Source: Brevipalpus yothersi | Lineage: Eukaryota; Arthropoda; Arachnida; Trombidiformes; Tenuipalpidae | Length of the DNA stretch: 64,000 bases | Reading direction: 5' to 3' | Assembly: GCA_003956705.1 (NCBI GenBank) | Contig: QZCP01000065.1 | Coordinates: 62,001 to 126,000, forward strand | Shown: positions 1 through 14,100 of the stretch, in pieces | Position numbering within the stretch: position 1 is the stretch's first letter | Layout: each line of letters opens with the position of its first letter | The notes under the pieces: generated by a model | The model's database searches: none | Told to the model about the DNA's origin: nothing | What the model saw: only the letters and a program-made list of their open reading frames with translations | Made by a program: the position numbers and the translations under genes

Positions 1-450
1 CTACTAATTCAAATAAAATTCTCAGCATCAACCCTTGGAAAGGAGTCAGATATACGTAAATATATTCCATCAAATGAACTATTATTATTATTATTATTGT
101 TACAGTATTGCTCGACCAAGTGTCTTCGAATTTTCAAACATTATTATGCATAAGTTTCCGATGATCAAATATTATTTATTCAGCCCAGTGAATGAGGAAT
201 AGAGATCTTCCTCCCTCTTCTTTATCCACTTTTTGGACCCAATTTTGACCAAAAAAAATGTACTCATCTTCCTCAACTATTTAGCCTTTTGTGTAACGTG
301 CAACATTCTTTCTCTCTATTAACCATATACATACATGTACATATACTGATAGTCCAGTGATACCTGGAATGCTATGATACTCATCGTGAGATTGACCTAT
401 TTTTTCTTGCCTCCTTTATTCATCATCATCTACTTTGACTATCTTTCTCT

Positions 451-508
<58 letters not shown>

Positions 509-2655
509 ACATGAAACACGCGAACTGAACGGAACGTTAAAAATCATTTCAAGCTAATCTGGAATAGCCGCGCTCGGTTGAAGCGCAAAATGCGTTGATC
601 AACTGTATGGATAAAAGCTTGCCGATTACGCGCCAAGCGATATTCACGCCATATGATTTACTATTATTTATCATAAAAATGTTGATCACCTGTACCATTT
701 TGTTATGCTCATCGGTAACATTAAATTGTTTTGTAATTAAATATCAGCCCACTCGTTTGGCCCATTTTATTGCATCACTGAAATTTCAAAATGAAGCTAC
801 CACTCTTCTCGAAGGAATATATATATATTTTCTAAATGATGATGAAATCAAGATGAAGATCTCTTTCTTTCTCATCTTTATCTATCTTTTTCTCTCATTT
901 GTATTGGGTGATTGGAGATGAAAATATTCACAATCAAGTAGCCAATTTTTTACCCAACTAACTTTGCAATTGAAACCACCCATGAAAATGATGATGGTTG
1001 AATATATGTATTCATATGCACGAACTGGATATATACACATACATTTATAGCTTCCTGATGAAATTACACTCTGATTCAGAGCTGATCGGCTATTTATCTG
1101 CGAAAAACACTAATTTCAGGTTCAAATCACGATCCAATTCACACATACACACAAATTCGATACCTTGAAAGATGTCTCAAGTCATTTGAGTAGCGTCTCT
1201 CTCACTTTATCATAAGTTCCAAAGAAAAAGAAAAAGAGGAGAAAAGTTCTTCTAATCATTTCCAGATAATTTGTGATCATACAAATTATAATCCACATAC
1301 ACATTAGAAATCAGAAATCTTCGAGTTTTAAGGAGAAATATGGACAAGGTTGGTGATGATTGAAATTCTGAAGATGAATCATATAAAACGAAAGCGATAA
1401 TGTTTGCCTTAATATAAGGAATATAAGAATTTTCCTTCCAGTCTCGACATGTACACACACACATAAACACACGATATTAAAGTCATTTGAGTGGATATTC
1501 TCTCTCTCTTTTGCTTTTTTTTTCTTGTTCTAAAGTGGGTGGACATGATAGAATAAGGAAGAAGATTTGATAGATTTGATTATCTATGAAATCTTGGTGC
1601 GTTGGTTACTCTTTCTTTCCCTTGGACATGCTGGTGAACGATATTGAACACGATGAAATTTATGACCTGATCAAATATTTTAGTCAATCATGATCAAAAG
1701 TGGGCAGAGGATGGGAGGAGGAAGAAGAAAAAGAAGAAGAGGGAATAAGAAATATGATGATAATATTTGGGCACGTCTGAGATCGAGGCAAAAAGGAGAG
1801 AGAAATACAAAATTGGTGAAATAAGGGTAAAGATAGAGAGAATCAGGAAATCGGACAAAGTGGCAACAACTTGTCGCATGGTAAATTCGATAAAAAGTTG
1901 GAAAGATTTTGTATACAGATACAGGACAGTCAGACCGGATTATCATCAAATAGATCAAATAAATAAATAAAGAGAGAAAGAGAGAGAGGGAGAGAACAAA
2001 AGGTATATCTAAAGTATAGTCACATATATCATGAATGCTGAGGAATGTAGCAATGTATTCATTGAGGCGGTTGAAGAGTGACCGGAAAGTCCATCGATTA
2101 ACGAGGCTAAGTGTATTTGAATAGCGAAAAAAAGGATGTTTAGACTTGAAAAATTTTCTCTCTATAACTTGTGTACTATCCATTATTCAGATTATTTCGT
2201 CCGATTATTTTCAAATGACAAAGAGAAGATTAAACGAATTATAATATATATACTTGGATGAAATACATCAATTGTTATCACATTAGCCACTTAGTAGCCA
2301 AAGTTTTCAAGTCTTCCTGGTTTCATCCGAAGAGAAGAAGAAGAAGAGGAAGGATGAGGAGGTGGTTCTGGGGGTGGAAGAGAATGAGACTTGATCCGAA
2401 TAATGAACATCAAATAGAATGTGAATAGTCATCGAAAGGTATGCACATACAAACTCATCTGAGAAACCTTTTGATAAATTTTTCAACAGGAACCGAAAAA
2501 AAAGAGAATATATATTCCAAGACAATAGTGTTCCGTAAATATTAAATTACCCACAAGTACACTCATGACTCGCTTGAAAAAGTTAATGAATTCGAATGTC
2601 ATAGACACACTCACATAAATATGCATCAAGCAAAAAAACAATGTGCATCACTTAC
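1..2655. other. gene-poor flank with a (CT)n tract
   Basis: I see no supported coding exon here. It would hold the downstream exons or intron of the minus-strand poly-Q gene whose donor lies at 2655-2654. Bases 82-100 are a short ATT run. The segment at about 520-680 is unusually rich in CpG and GC for this window and could be a promoter or an unrecognised exon, but no reading frame there is convincing. The remaining long frames are low-complexity Leu/Ser readings of purine-rich DNA. Confidence 0.5.
457..506. repeat. (CT)n microsatellite
   Basis: About 50 bases of nearly pure CT dinucleotides, preceded by imperfect TTTCTC units. Confidence 0.95.
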
Positions 2656-3499
2656 CGTCCATTGAGTCCACTTCGATTGGCGATAAACTACAATCAAGTG
2701 AACCTTCACTTTCACCATCACTTCCCAATTTTGTGCCACAATCCTTGGATCTATCAATTGGATTGAATATTTTCATGTTGACCAGTGGCTTTCCATTGGT
2801 GATGACCGATTGTTGTTGCTGTTGTTGTTGTTGCTGCTGTTGTTTCACATCTCGTCCCATATTTTTAATAGAATTGGGCGATTTTTTGAGTGATTCAATG
2901 TAGGCTGCCTGATCTTCCATCATTCGAGTTTCCCAATACTTTTTGATCACTTGCTTGTTCTCGATTATTGATGAATTATCAATTGATCCTTAATGGGTAT
3001 GGCCAAAATGAGGTGGATAGAGGATGGAGGGAGAGAGAGAGGCAGTAAGAATAAGGGTGAAAAAAGAGAAAAGATAAAAATTTGGTTAATTTAAGGGCTG
3101 ACCACTTTGGATGATAGAGTAACTGTTTAGATACAGTTTGTTTGATTATTGTTGGAAAATTAAGTTTGGAAAAAAGTTTTTTTCTTCCCAAAAAACTCAT
3201 TAAACTTTCTTAACACTGGGCTCAGCGTGAACAATTAGTTGAATCTCGGGTCAACATGGGCATGAAGAAAGTACACGTATTTGAACATAGTAAGACACAT
3301 AAGAGGACAGCATTTGAAGAGGTTTCGGCAAAATTGAATGACAAAGAAGAACATCCAAGCGACAATCTTTGAATGACATTGAATATCGACTCAAGAGAAT
3401 ATTCAATTGAGATTGCAATACATTGTTGCAAAAATGATAACAAAAGAGAAAGGAAAAGGGAAAGATTTTTTGCATACCATCGAAATCAGTGAACATCAT
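2656..3499 (-). CDS. poly-Q protein, N-terminal exons (unknown family, partial)
   Basis: I do not recognise this family. A 22-nt start exon (3478-3499) encodes MMFTDFD and ends in a split codon before a GTATGC donor. The next exon (2656-2988) opens in the matching phase after a CATTAAG acceptor and ends at a GTAAGT donor. The join restores a Gly codon and gives about 118 residues in one frame. Visible features are a charged segment with KKYWETRMMEDQAAY, a run of 11 Gln coded by mixed CAA/CAG, and an acidic, Ser-rich end. Later exons lie below 2655 or outside the window. Coherent phase, two plausible splice pairs and codon-like composition support a real gene. Its function is unknown. Confidence 0.6.
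2800..2845 (-). repeat. CAA/CAG trinucleotide tract (poly-Gln)
   Basis: A coding trinucleotide repeat in the poly-Q exon, seen on the plus strand as TTG/CTG units. CAA interruptions are frequent, which would limit length instability. Confidence 0.85.
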
Positions 3500-3930
3500 C
3501 GTGTTGACAATTTAGACACAGGACATGAGTCAGTTCGGATGAACAATCGGATGAGATGAAATATTTGATCATTGTCCACGATGAATTTTCACAGAACAGA
3601 ATTCAATAATGATCAATAGACGGAAATGAAAATATACACATACACACACACAGTGGGAATGCTCAATTGATCGAATTGAGTTTGTTCATATAAGTTTGGC
3701 TACTTAAAAACTCGAGCATCAATAAGAAGGAAAGGTAAAAAAACTTGAAATGCTCATCATGATGATGAATACAAGAGTAACCAAGAATCGGCAACAAGTG
3801 ATGCTTCCTTTCTATCATGAATCACCATGAACATGCGATTCGATGATACGTTGAAACGCGAATGAGAACTGCGATCAAAAGTTTTCCAGGCTCGTGGACG
3901 AGTTGAGCGCCTTAATCGTATTCTCATCGC

Positions 3931-3963
3931 GAGAGAGAAAGAAAGAAAGAAAGAAAGAAAGAA
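3931..3963. repeat. (GAAA)n microsatellite
   Basis: Tandem GAAA units beginning in a GA run, followed by a further purine-rich stretch to about 4070. Confidence 0.9.
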
Positions 3964-4390
3964 GAGGGAGAAAGAGATTCAGAATGAGAACGAAGGAAGA
4001 GAGAGAGGGAGAGAGAGATGTGAAGTGGATGAGAGAGAGAGAGAGAAAAGATGAAGATCAGGTTAAAGCAAGTTTGATGAAGAGAGTGAGAATATGATGA
4101 GATGAAGATGGTCATCTCAGCCTCCGCTTCCAGCTCTTATTTTCTGAAGAGTCTGAATCTATTCCTCTCTCTTTCTCTCCTCTTTTTAACTTGAAGTTCT
4201 CGCTGACCGGTATTATCATTATTATTGTGCGCCCGCCAAAATCGGATTCATTCAGTAACGAAAACAACTATACAACAGACAACAACAACAACAACAAGAA
4301 CGTCTCTCTTTCTCTCTTCATCATCATGTTCACTTTCTCAGGGGGAAATCAGAATAATTCGAGATAAACAATAGCGGCGAGTGTGAATAG

Positions 4391-4391
4391 G

Positions 4392-4456
<65 letters not shown>
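4391..4456. repeat. (GA)n microsatellite
   Basis: About 66 bases of GA, starting with GAAA units. Confidence 0.95.
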
Positions 4457-4461
<5 letters not shown>

Positions 4462-5808
4462 GCTATTTTTGAGATCAGAATAAGAGGTTAGCCACACATA
4501 AAAATAACCACTATCGACACTACGATCATTTCTGTCATCAGTAAGCGAACATATCAAGCGCACGTGGACTAATCATGAATATGTTTTAAAATTTTTGTAA
4601 GTGTGTATATAATTAATGAAATTTTCATAATCAAATATAAATGCTACTCAAAATTTGATTCTTTTTGTACGTATTTTTTTACACCTTTGGTGGACGATTG
4701 AAGTTTTACTCTCATTTTCTTTTCTTCATCTTTTTTTACTTCAATTCCAAGCAGTTCTTTTGTCTTCATTGCTATCAGAGAAATTATCACATGAGGAGAG
4801 AGAGAGAGTGATGAAGGTACAGGAAAGAAGTGGTCAAGAGCAAGAGAAGAAATAGCATCAACACGTCATATTTATTATGAAAACAACAGGATTCATTCCA
4901 TCTAAGCCTAAGAAGAATGCAAAAATATTCACCATCAATGACTTTTGTTGTTGTTGTTGTTATTGCTGTGTTTTCGATCTGAAAATTTTATCTCAAAGTG
5001 TGTAGCATCGAGAGTGACCATTTTGTTTGATCATCATAAATCAAGTTATACAAGTGGCATCTGATTGAGAAAGATTTCCATTTCTCAGAGAATTTCAGAA
5101 CATGATCAGAATATGAATATGAATTTAAGAAGCAGGTAGAAGAGGTTTCCAAAAAAGAAATGAGAATCATATTGCTACATATATTCACACTTTTCGAAAC
5201 TGTCTCATGCCCATTGGCATAAAAATAAATAACAGAAATATATATACATTTCCGGTAATATTGATAATTTCGCGCCTTTTTATACGCTAAAAACAGAATA
5301 TTTGAGGTAACTTGATCTGCTATCAACACCCCGATTAATAATTATCAACTTGATCGATTTGAATCACATTCATAGTCATTGCACACACATACAAAAAAAG
5401 TTTGAAGACGAGTTCCAGTACTTGAGATTCATTTTCGATTCTGAATCCTCAATATTCATACATATATTCATTTCATAACCCCCTTTAATCGTTAGTGTTC
5501 TTCGGCTGTTGTCTGACGTGAAACTCGAGCAAAACGATTGCAGCTTCCGATCAAAGTTCAGCTACTCATCAGTGATGGTGATCTGAATCAATGGTGTTAG
5601 AATACAGTTTCCTCAATAGTGCATCATGTAATTTTGTGTTTTTTTCAACAACCAAAAACATACATACATAAAAGATGCCACACTCAAGATGCAGGAAGAG
5701 CAAAAGAGAGAGAGAGACATGCCGGGAGGAAGAAAGAAGTGAAATAATCATCATCTTACACACATTTGAAGTTTTTCCAAAGATGAGTGGAATGGATGAT
5801 GAGAAAGA

Positions 5809-5810
<2 letters not shown>

Positions 5811-5849
<39 letters not shown>
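5811..5849. repeat. (GA)n microsatellite
   Basis: About 39 bases of nearly pure GA dinucleotides. Confidence 0.95.
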
Positions 5850-5851
<2 letters not shown>

Positions 5852-8800
5852 TAAATATGATGATTGGAATGCTGCACCTTCATTTGTTTGTGTGTATAAT
5901 GAGAGCAAGAAAGGGATACTCGGAAAATGAATACATTACTGATGATTATTCCCATTCTTTGAGTGAAAGTTTTTTATTTTCACTCAGACTTACTTTTAGG
6001 TATGCATTTACATATTGTGGGTATAAACACATACTCATAGTGTCCATTACTTTTGATTCCTCATTCTCATATCATTCATAAATGAGGGAGAGAAAGAAAG
6101 AAAAGTATGTGAATGAGAAAATAGGGAAGAATTGAGTTGGAAAAAAAGATTTGAATGCGCGCCCTTTCTTTTTACCATTCATAAAGCTAATAATTTAACG
6201 TTACTTTCACATCAAATCAAGATATCCAGCAAACAAAACACATCTCGAATCGATACCCCTTTTGACCAAGCCTTACTACTGCCCACTATGGGCTTATAAG
6301 CTTTGCATTAAGGAAAAAGAAGGCGATACTTGTAATCAGTCACAATTAAGAGTCAATTTGAATGGTAAAAGATGGGAAATGTAGCGGAAAAGTAAAAGGA
6401 ATTAGTGACGCTCTTATAGATGGATGGAAATCTTAAAGTTTATTTACACCTTCTCTTTTTTTCATCATAATTTATCATAAAAAAGTTTTTTTTTCACAGC
6501 TCACAGAAGCACTTTATCGTTTTCATTTGCATTCCGTTTCAATTTCTCAGGACTACTACAATTACTACTACCTTCCGTCAATATATGAATGATATCACAT
6601 GACTCATAGATATTTAGGTTAATACTTTTTTCTTGCGAAAAAAATGTTTGAAGGAAAATTAAAATTCATAATCAAGTGAAACAAAGCGATGTCCACACTG
6701 TGTATACAGGTACAGGTACATGAAAACCTACCGCATGGGTGCAAGGATTTTTTACCATTCAGTCACCCATAAGACCTACAAACAGATTCATTAAGATCGA
6801 GTTTATAATAACCTTCTCTTCACTCTTGAATAGGAATACAAAAGAGATGGATCAACCCGCTCACAGTGGATTAGATTAAATTGACTGTGTATGTTTAAGT
6901 ATGCACCTTCAAATGATTAAATGAATGGAAGAGAGAATGATTGACCGAGTGTGTAAAATATGCAAGAGATTCTTCAGCATACACATACATATACACGTTA
7001 CGTAGGAGTGTGAATTGAATGAGATGAATGAAGGAAGAGAATTAATTGGCACAAGCATAGAACATGGTGAAAGTTATCAGTTAAATTACGGTAAACTTTT
7101 ACCTGGCTTTATCTTATACACTCGTATGGATCATCAAATGGTTACTGATTTACAAGAGAGAGAGAGATGGTCAGGAATTGCATGATGTAAGCATCATATT
7201 CACATCCGGATATGGAATGAATGAATGAATATATATTCTTCCGCCCGTTTGGTTGGCTTATTGAAATGAAGACACTTTCACTAGCTTTATTTCTTCTTCT
7301 TTTCATGGCAAAGTTCGCTGTCATCCTCAATTGTTGGTGTGTGTGTGCATGTATGAGTGTTTGCCAGCTTATCTGTCCACCTCAATTCAATGAATCAACA
7401 AGGCACATACTCATCAAGCGACAATCATTATCCACAATATTCACATTTAAATATATATTGCATCATACTGTATTCATATTAAGCTTTTTTCTTCGCTTTG
7501 CATACAATCATCGAGTGGGTGAAGTTTTTGAAGCTCTCCTCTATTCCCCTTCATTCATTGAGGCCATTTTTCTAGGCCCTTTTTTGGACCCATTACTAGC
7601 CTTCGTTCAATCATCTCTCTCTTTTTTTCATTACATCTATTATTTCTATTCTAGACGAATACATTCAACTTGAAACTATTTTACCTTTCACATCATAAGC
7701 AGCCATGAAAAAAATGCACATTGTCCAGAAGAAGTGAACAATTCTGGTGTCTCTCCATCTTGAAGTCAAGCTTTTAGGGTATCAAGTGATGCATCCAAAT
7801 TGTCTCCAGTAGACAAATTCTCTGGTATCACAGGAATGCAAGAAATGTGACTTCTCATTTCTTTTGAAAGAGAAAAAAATTCCCATAATATTCATTGCAC
7901 TTGCACTCCAGATGCACCCATGTTGAGAGAATCAAGCTGTAAATGCTTGGGAGCGAAAAAACTTTTCGAATATCTCAAGCTAACGTTTTTTTCTGTCTTC
8001 ATCATGCACCTCTGTCTATATCGCATACATCTTTTCTATCTATCAGGAAGACAGAATTTTGGAAGAATTTTTGACACTTCGATGACAACAATGGAAGACA
8101 GTGAAATTTGTGCATGAATGATTTAAAACAGGGGGACAATCTGAGTGAGGAGAAAGAAGAAAAAGATGAGGCAACAATCATAATCTGATCTTCATCACTG
8201 ATGGATGATAGAAATCAGTGAAAAATAAGAAAAAGATGGATAGAGAGCAGACAATGAATCGTTTTTCTCTCTTCCACAAGGTATTCATCAGTTGACATGA
8301 CTAGAAGGTGGCCTCGTGGCAGACATTCTTCCAAGACACATATGAGATTAAAGTAAGAGATAATAACGATGAGAATCTTGAAACAATTTGGTGCTATTAC
8401 AAGATGGGCCCATCTTCAGATTGTATTTTGAGTATACATCAGATAGTGGAGTGTTTTTTTTATTTCTTCTCCATCTCCTCCGTTCATTGATCAAATAAAC
8501 GGTGAAAAGGATGGCAACGATTGTGCCTAGATAAGAGCAATAATAATAGAGAAGTTATGCAAATATGATGATGAAGCTTACTTGTTGATGAAAAGTGATC
8601 ATCATAATGATATTGTCATAATTTTGTTCATATTTCCTACTGATCAGGCTATCATGAGCTTAATCGGAGCCAAAATTTGGGCATCAACAGGCTATGTATG
8701 TGTGTGGCTTCACCTTATAGTCATGAATAATATATATTACATCAATTGAGATGGGAGATGAAAGAAGTATAGAAGGGCCAAGAGATGGCTAAGAGATGAT

Positions 8801-9855
8801 AATTAAGCAGATTTTAAGTGTTCCAGATTAGAATCGATCGATGATATATAAATTCATGTATATAGCTCAAGAGTGAGAACACACACAAACTCAAATTCCA
8901 GTTGAAAGAGTACCTCATATACAGTGACTGTAATTTATAATTTAAGGATTAAACCTAATGGCTCATAAACTTCAAATCGATTTGATAGATATTGATAGAT
9001 ACACATTCTGACTGATTTAAGCATGATTTTTCAGGCAGTCTTGATAACTACAATTACTACTATAATAGGATTAAAAGTATAATAGGAATGAATATTTTCC
9101 CATGACCAGATTCGTTTGTGGTGCAAGTAAAACAAAGTAGAAAAAATGATACAAGAACAAGAACTGATGTAAAAGAGAGAGAAAGAGGCAATAAAATGTG
9201 TGAGAGAGAGAAAAAGAAAGAATTTTATCATTTTTCGCCATTCCTAACTGGATTTTAGAAAATAGATTCTAAATTGGAAAACCGTTAGTTTAAGGTGTAA
9301 GTGTAACTCAATAAAATGAGAGAGAGAGAAAGCTTTATCTAGCTAATTTTTTTCGATTAGATAGATACCTGCTGAAATTGTAGAAACAAAAAGTAAAAAG
9401 AAGATAAATTGAAGCTGGGAATCTTTTCTCTCTTGTATCATTTGGTTAGATCAATTTTATCATCTAATTACGTTTGTAGGAGAATGAAAAAAAAATCTGA
9501 CTATAGCCGTGATCAAAAGTAGTCAGGGTATATATATATTTAAATCAGTAACATGAATATTTTTTCCAAAAAATATCGGCATGTTAAAAGATATGCTTGT
9601 ATGTATGTATTTTGTTTGAGCATCACATGAAATTCTTTTCCGATATATAAATTTTAGCTACTATCATGATAAAATGAAAAAGGAAGAGGAAAAAGCTTGG
9701 GCGATTAGAGCATTCCGAAAAATTACATCCAAAAAAGATGTGTACCCGAAAAATTCGTACAACTACTGTATAGAAGTGATATCCACTTCCAATCATGATG
9801 CTCAATGTGTAATGATTGAAAAAATATTCTCTCAGCATCTTCTTTAGGATCAAAA

Positions 9856-9860
9856 AGAGA

Positions 9861-9935
<75 letters not shown>
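9856..9935. repeat. long (GA)n microsatellite
   Basis: About 70 bases of pure GA after a short imperfect purine lead-in. It is one of the two longest tracts in the window. Confidence 0.95.
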
Positions 9936-9938
<3 letters not shown>

Positions 9939-11057
9939 ATCACTTTATATGTATTCCTGAATGATAAAAATTATTGCTATCATCGACCCAGATGTATTGA
10001 AAGCCGATTAATCTCGATCAGAGATGGGAATATATTTCAATTATTATTATTATTGTTATTGTTACTATTATTATAAGCATAATTTATATTCCAGTAATTG
10101 TGATAATCACAATTGCTGCTGCTTGTTAATGGATTGGATTGGATTGGATGGAAAAATCAGATCAAATCGGTATATACCTATGATGAGGGCTGATTTCCTT
10201 TTGAAAAAGGGAAAACCTTTTTGGTTACTTCATATTTGAATAAGATGAAAAAGAAAATTAGATCATATCTCAGTATCAATTTTTCGCCTGCTTATCCAAA
10301 TCAATTGTTAATTCAATATTCATAAAATATATATATATATATACATATTCTATTTGAACCAGATATTTTTCTTTTACTTAAATTCAACAATCACATCCAT
10401 AAGAGTCAATCAATAAGGCTGATAAATAGGCAAGAAAAATTCAATTATTCAACAATGAAGACGTTCATCCTTCCAATTTGAATATCATCAACATCCAAGA
10501 TTATCATGCCTTATTCAAAGTTTATTGAATTTAAATAGCTGGAAAATAATATATCAAGTGTTAAGAATAGCGAAAAAGGAATACTATCAACCATACAATA
10601 TACATAAATCGGTCAAAAGTATGGATAATTATAATCACTACTATGATGATAATACCTGTACACTTTATATGATCCAGACACACATACATACTTATAATAC
10701 ATAAATCCACGAAGATGGAGTGAAAAAAAATATTCAAATAGAAAAACTTATTAGCATGGTTCGTTTGATTATTTTTCATCTTTTCATACACGCTTCATAC
10801 ACTTCCAAGTGGTCATCAGTGATGATTATTCATGGTGACCAGTTAAAGAGCAAGAACGGTGAAGAGATAGAAAAAAATTCAGTTAGAAAAAAAAGTTCTC
10901 AACTCTCAATAGATGTGTGAAGTTTTGAATAAAGATGATCATAAATAAAATCAATCGAAAGTGAGAATTAATCAAATCAATGATGAATGACATGAAATAC
11001 TGGATCTTGTCAAGTTTATGTGTGTAGAAGAGCATCTAAACAAGACATTGACTAATG

Positions 11058-11060
<3 letters not shown>

Positions 11061-11103
<43 letters not shown>
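11061..11103. repeat. (GA)n microsatellite
   Basis: About 43 bases of pure GA dinucleotides. Confidence 0.95.
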
Positions 11104-11105
<2 letters not shown>

Positions 11106-14100
11106 AAAAAAGTGACATCATGATAAAAAGAGTTCATTGATTCTTGACAGAAAAAAAATCAGCTCAACTCTTTTTTTTCTCTCTCTCCATCCATCCATCT
11201 ATTGTTATGATGATAATACCGGCGGATGAAGATTACATACATCAAGAATATACACACATACTCACATCCCCATCCACATTCACATTTTTCACATGCATAG
11301 TTTTTAATATACACAAGATGTGATGATGATAACGGAGATGAATGATAATGGCCTACCTGGTAAGCGGGTATGTATGGCATGTAGCTGGACATAAGATTGA
11401 GGGTGAATAAAGAAAGTGGTCAAAGTACATGATCAAGTGGTCAAAACTATTTCAGGTAGTCAAAGTGAGAGAATTAGCAAATGAATGGCACTTGGATCAA
11501 TTTTTTCTTCTCTCTCTCTCTCTCTCTTCCATCACTCTCTCAACTCTTCAACACATCTTTCTCTCTCTCTTTCTCTTACTCTTTCTTACTTCTACAATAT
11601 GTAGGACATACACAATTTTTTGCATTCTTGAATTTTAAATATCTATCTGATTTGCCCAAGTCTGGACTGATGATGATCGAGAGGTCCGGTGATTCCCGCC
11701 AGATTATTTGAGCTCACTTTGGATAAATCGAATCAAGTTTACAGACCATCTATTCATAATCATCACATACATGTACATTGAACACATGGTGAGACATATT
11801 TGCTCAAATCGAATGAGTTAGATTGATGATTGATCAGTTGAGACCAAGTTTTTTTATTCACTCCTGCTACTTCTTTACTCTTGTCATTCATTCAACTTAC
11901 TATCGGACAAGCAACTAAGAGAGATGCAAGTGATGAGGATGGCGCAAAAGATGAAAAAAAACAGGGGGGTTTCAACATGTACATGAACATGTATGTGTTT
12001 AATGTGGTGAATGATGAGCAGGGTGCCCAAAGACAATATGATTATCACCATTAGTATCACAATATCGGTCATTTCACATCATGAGGTCTTTTTTGTTCGG
12101 TCATCTAAATCGAGTTATCCTCTCTCTCTCCCTCTCTCATCATTTGAACCCTCTTCATCTTTTCATCATCTTATTTCCCTCTCTTCTCATTCAAATATTT
12201 AACATCATCACTTTTTAGAACCTTTTTTCTCAACATTCTATCTCTATCTATCCCCCTCTTTTGATCATGCTAGATCTTATATATATGCTCTCATCAGTAC
12301 CACCCTGGAGCACTATGTTCATTTTATTTGTTGCTGCTGTGTAAATAGCAAATGTTTCACAGCAGGAAAGATAAATTTTTCGGTCAAATTGGAAAGTCTA
12401 TTAATACTGAATATCAGATAGTGTGATAAAAAAGTTCTGGAAGTTGCTCTGATTGTGAGATTTTCCTCTTCTCCACCATTTTCTTCCCTCTTCATCTTCG
12501 CACAATTGAGCAGGGAAAGAAAATTCCATCGCTTCCAGAGCATCATTGAATATATATCTTCCAAAATCGATGAAATGAATATCAGCATGAGTTCACTTAC
12601 TTTCAATGTGCCTAAGTGCTCACCTCATATGTGTACGGTATAGAATGTGTCGTATGTTAAGTTAACAAAAAGTGGCCTCCAATTTTGGCCCGTAAGTTGG
12701 ATAAGAATGTTGCGTAACCAGTTGTGATGCCAAATCATCATCAACAAAGCGATGAGGAGAGAGATCAGTAACGGGATGAGGCAGAGAGGATGAGAGAACA
12801 AGAGAGAGAGAGAGAGAGAAAGAGATGAAAGATTTGACCACCTCACTGATTTCAGAGGTCATTTTGGGCATCAATTGGCTGTCCAAAAAGTGATGAATAT
12901 GATGGAAAAAGAGTGGCGAGTTTAGCAAATGATAGAGATGATGGAGATGAGAGAAGTGGAAGAGGGAGAGGGAGAGAGAGAGGCTGGATGGATCTGATAA
13001 ACTGTCAAAGAAAATCTATTGTCGATTTTTTGATGTGATGCATTAACAGTTACTTTCAATCAGTTTTTTCTTGATTCAGTTGAAGATAGGTAGGGAAAAA
13101 AACAATATACACTCTCTTGTTATTGCTCTTGTTGTTTTGAATCGAAACAATAGGGAAAACCATCATCAACAGCATCATTGGACCGGTGACTATAACATCA
13201 AAACGATGATCATCATCATCAGCATCAACTAGTGATGAAGGAAGAGATGAAAAGAACAAAACGATCATAATGAATTCAGGATGAAGATGATTTTGAGAGG
13301 GAAAAGAAGATGACGATGAAATTAAGAGTAGAAGAGAAAAATGAAGAAGAAGAGAGATGGAAATTAAGTTCATCAAACATAAGATAATAACATAGACTAT
13401 GAGTTCATGCTTCGAGATTTTAGAGTCATACTTTCACCTGTTGGTTGAGGGTAAATAGATATTTAAATTGGTGTATTGAGGTCAAAATCATGTGATAAGA
13501 TTGGGGTGAAAGGATGATCAGAGTCGAAATAGCTATGATAATAAATTTAGATGAGCTATGATCATGTAAAATGGATGAGGATACAAACAAACACTAAGAA
13601 AGAATGAAAAAAAACTGAATGATTATAATCAAGAGCAGTCCAAAGTCATTTACTTTGTGGTACCCTAAAATTATTTGATGATCGAGGACTGATAGAAAGG
13701 GAGAGAATTTTCTTTCTCCTTCTTTGCCTCATTACATGATATATATGATATTATCGGAATTTTGTAACATTTTCTCCCCAAAATCTTATCTAAAATCAGA
13801 TTTAAAGGATGTATTTCAGAAGGGAGAGAATATTCGAAAATAAATAGATTGTTTAGAAGACATTTTTGTATTGGTGATGATAGTCAATATATACACAATA
13901 TGTACTAGCACACCTGAATAGGCAAATCAGTTCATCAACCATTCCAAGTAGATGTAACGTTTTCAATTATAAAACATAAAAATTCCCTTCTCTCAAAAAA
14001 TTTCTTTTTAATTGAGAAAAGGAGAGACAAAAAATGTAATGTAATGTAGTGTAAGAATCGACTTGGGTGTAGATGAGAATTGAACTTCAATTCGAATGAT

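Noticed and set aside
1110..1140. GGTTCAAATC resembling a tRNA T-loop
   Set aside because: No acceptor stem, anticodon arm or D-loop can be matched around it.
1680..2183. 168-codon minus-strand frame
   Set aside because: Its Leu/Phe/Ser/Ile-rich composition comes from purine-rich DNA; no motif and no splice logic.
9623..10076. Open frames on both strands over the long GA tract
   Set aside because: They are Leu-Ser or Arg-Glu readings of a microsatellite with no start context or splice partners.
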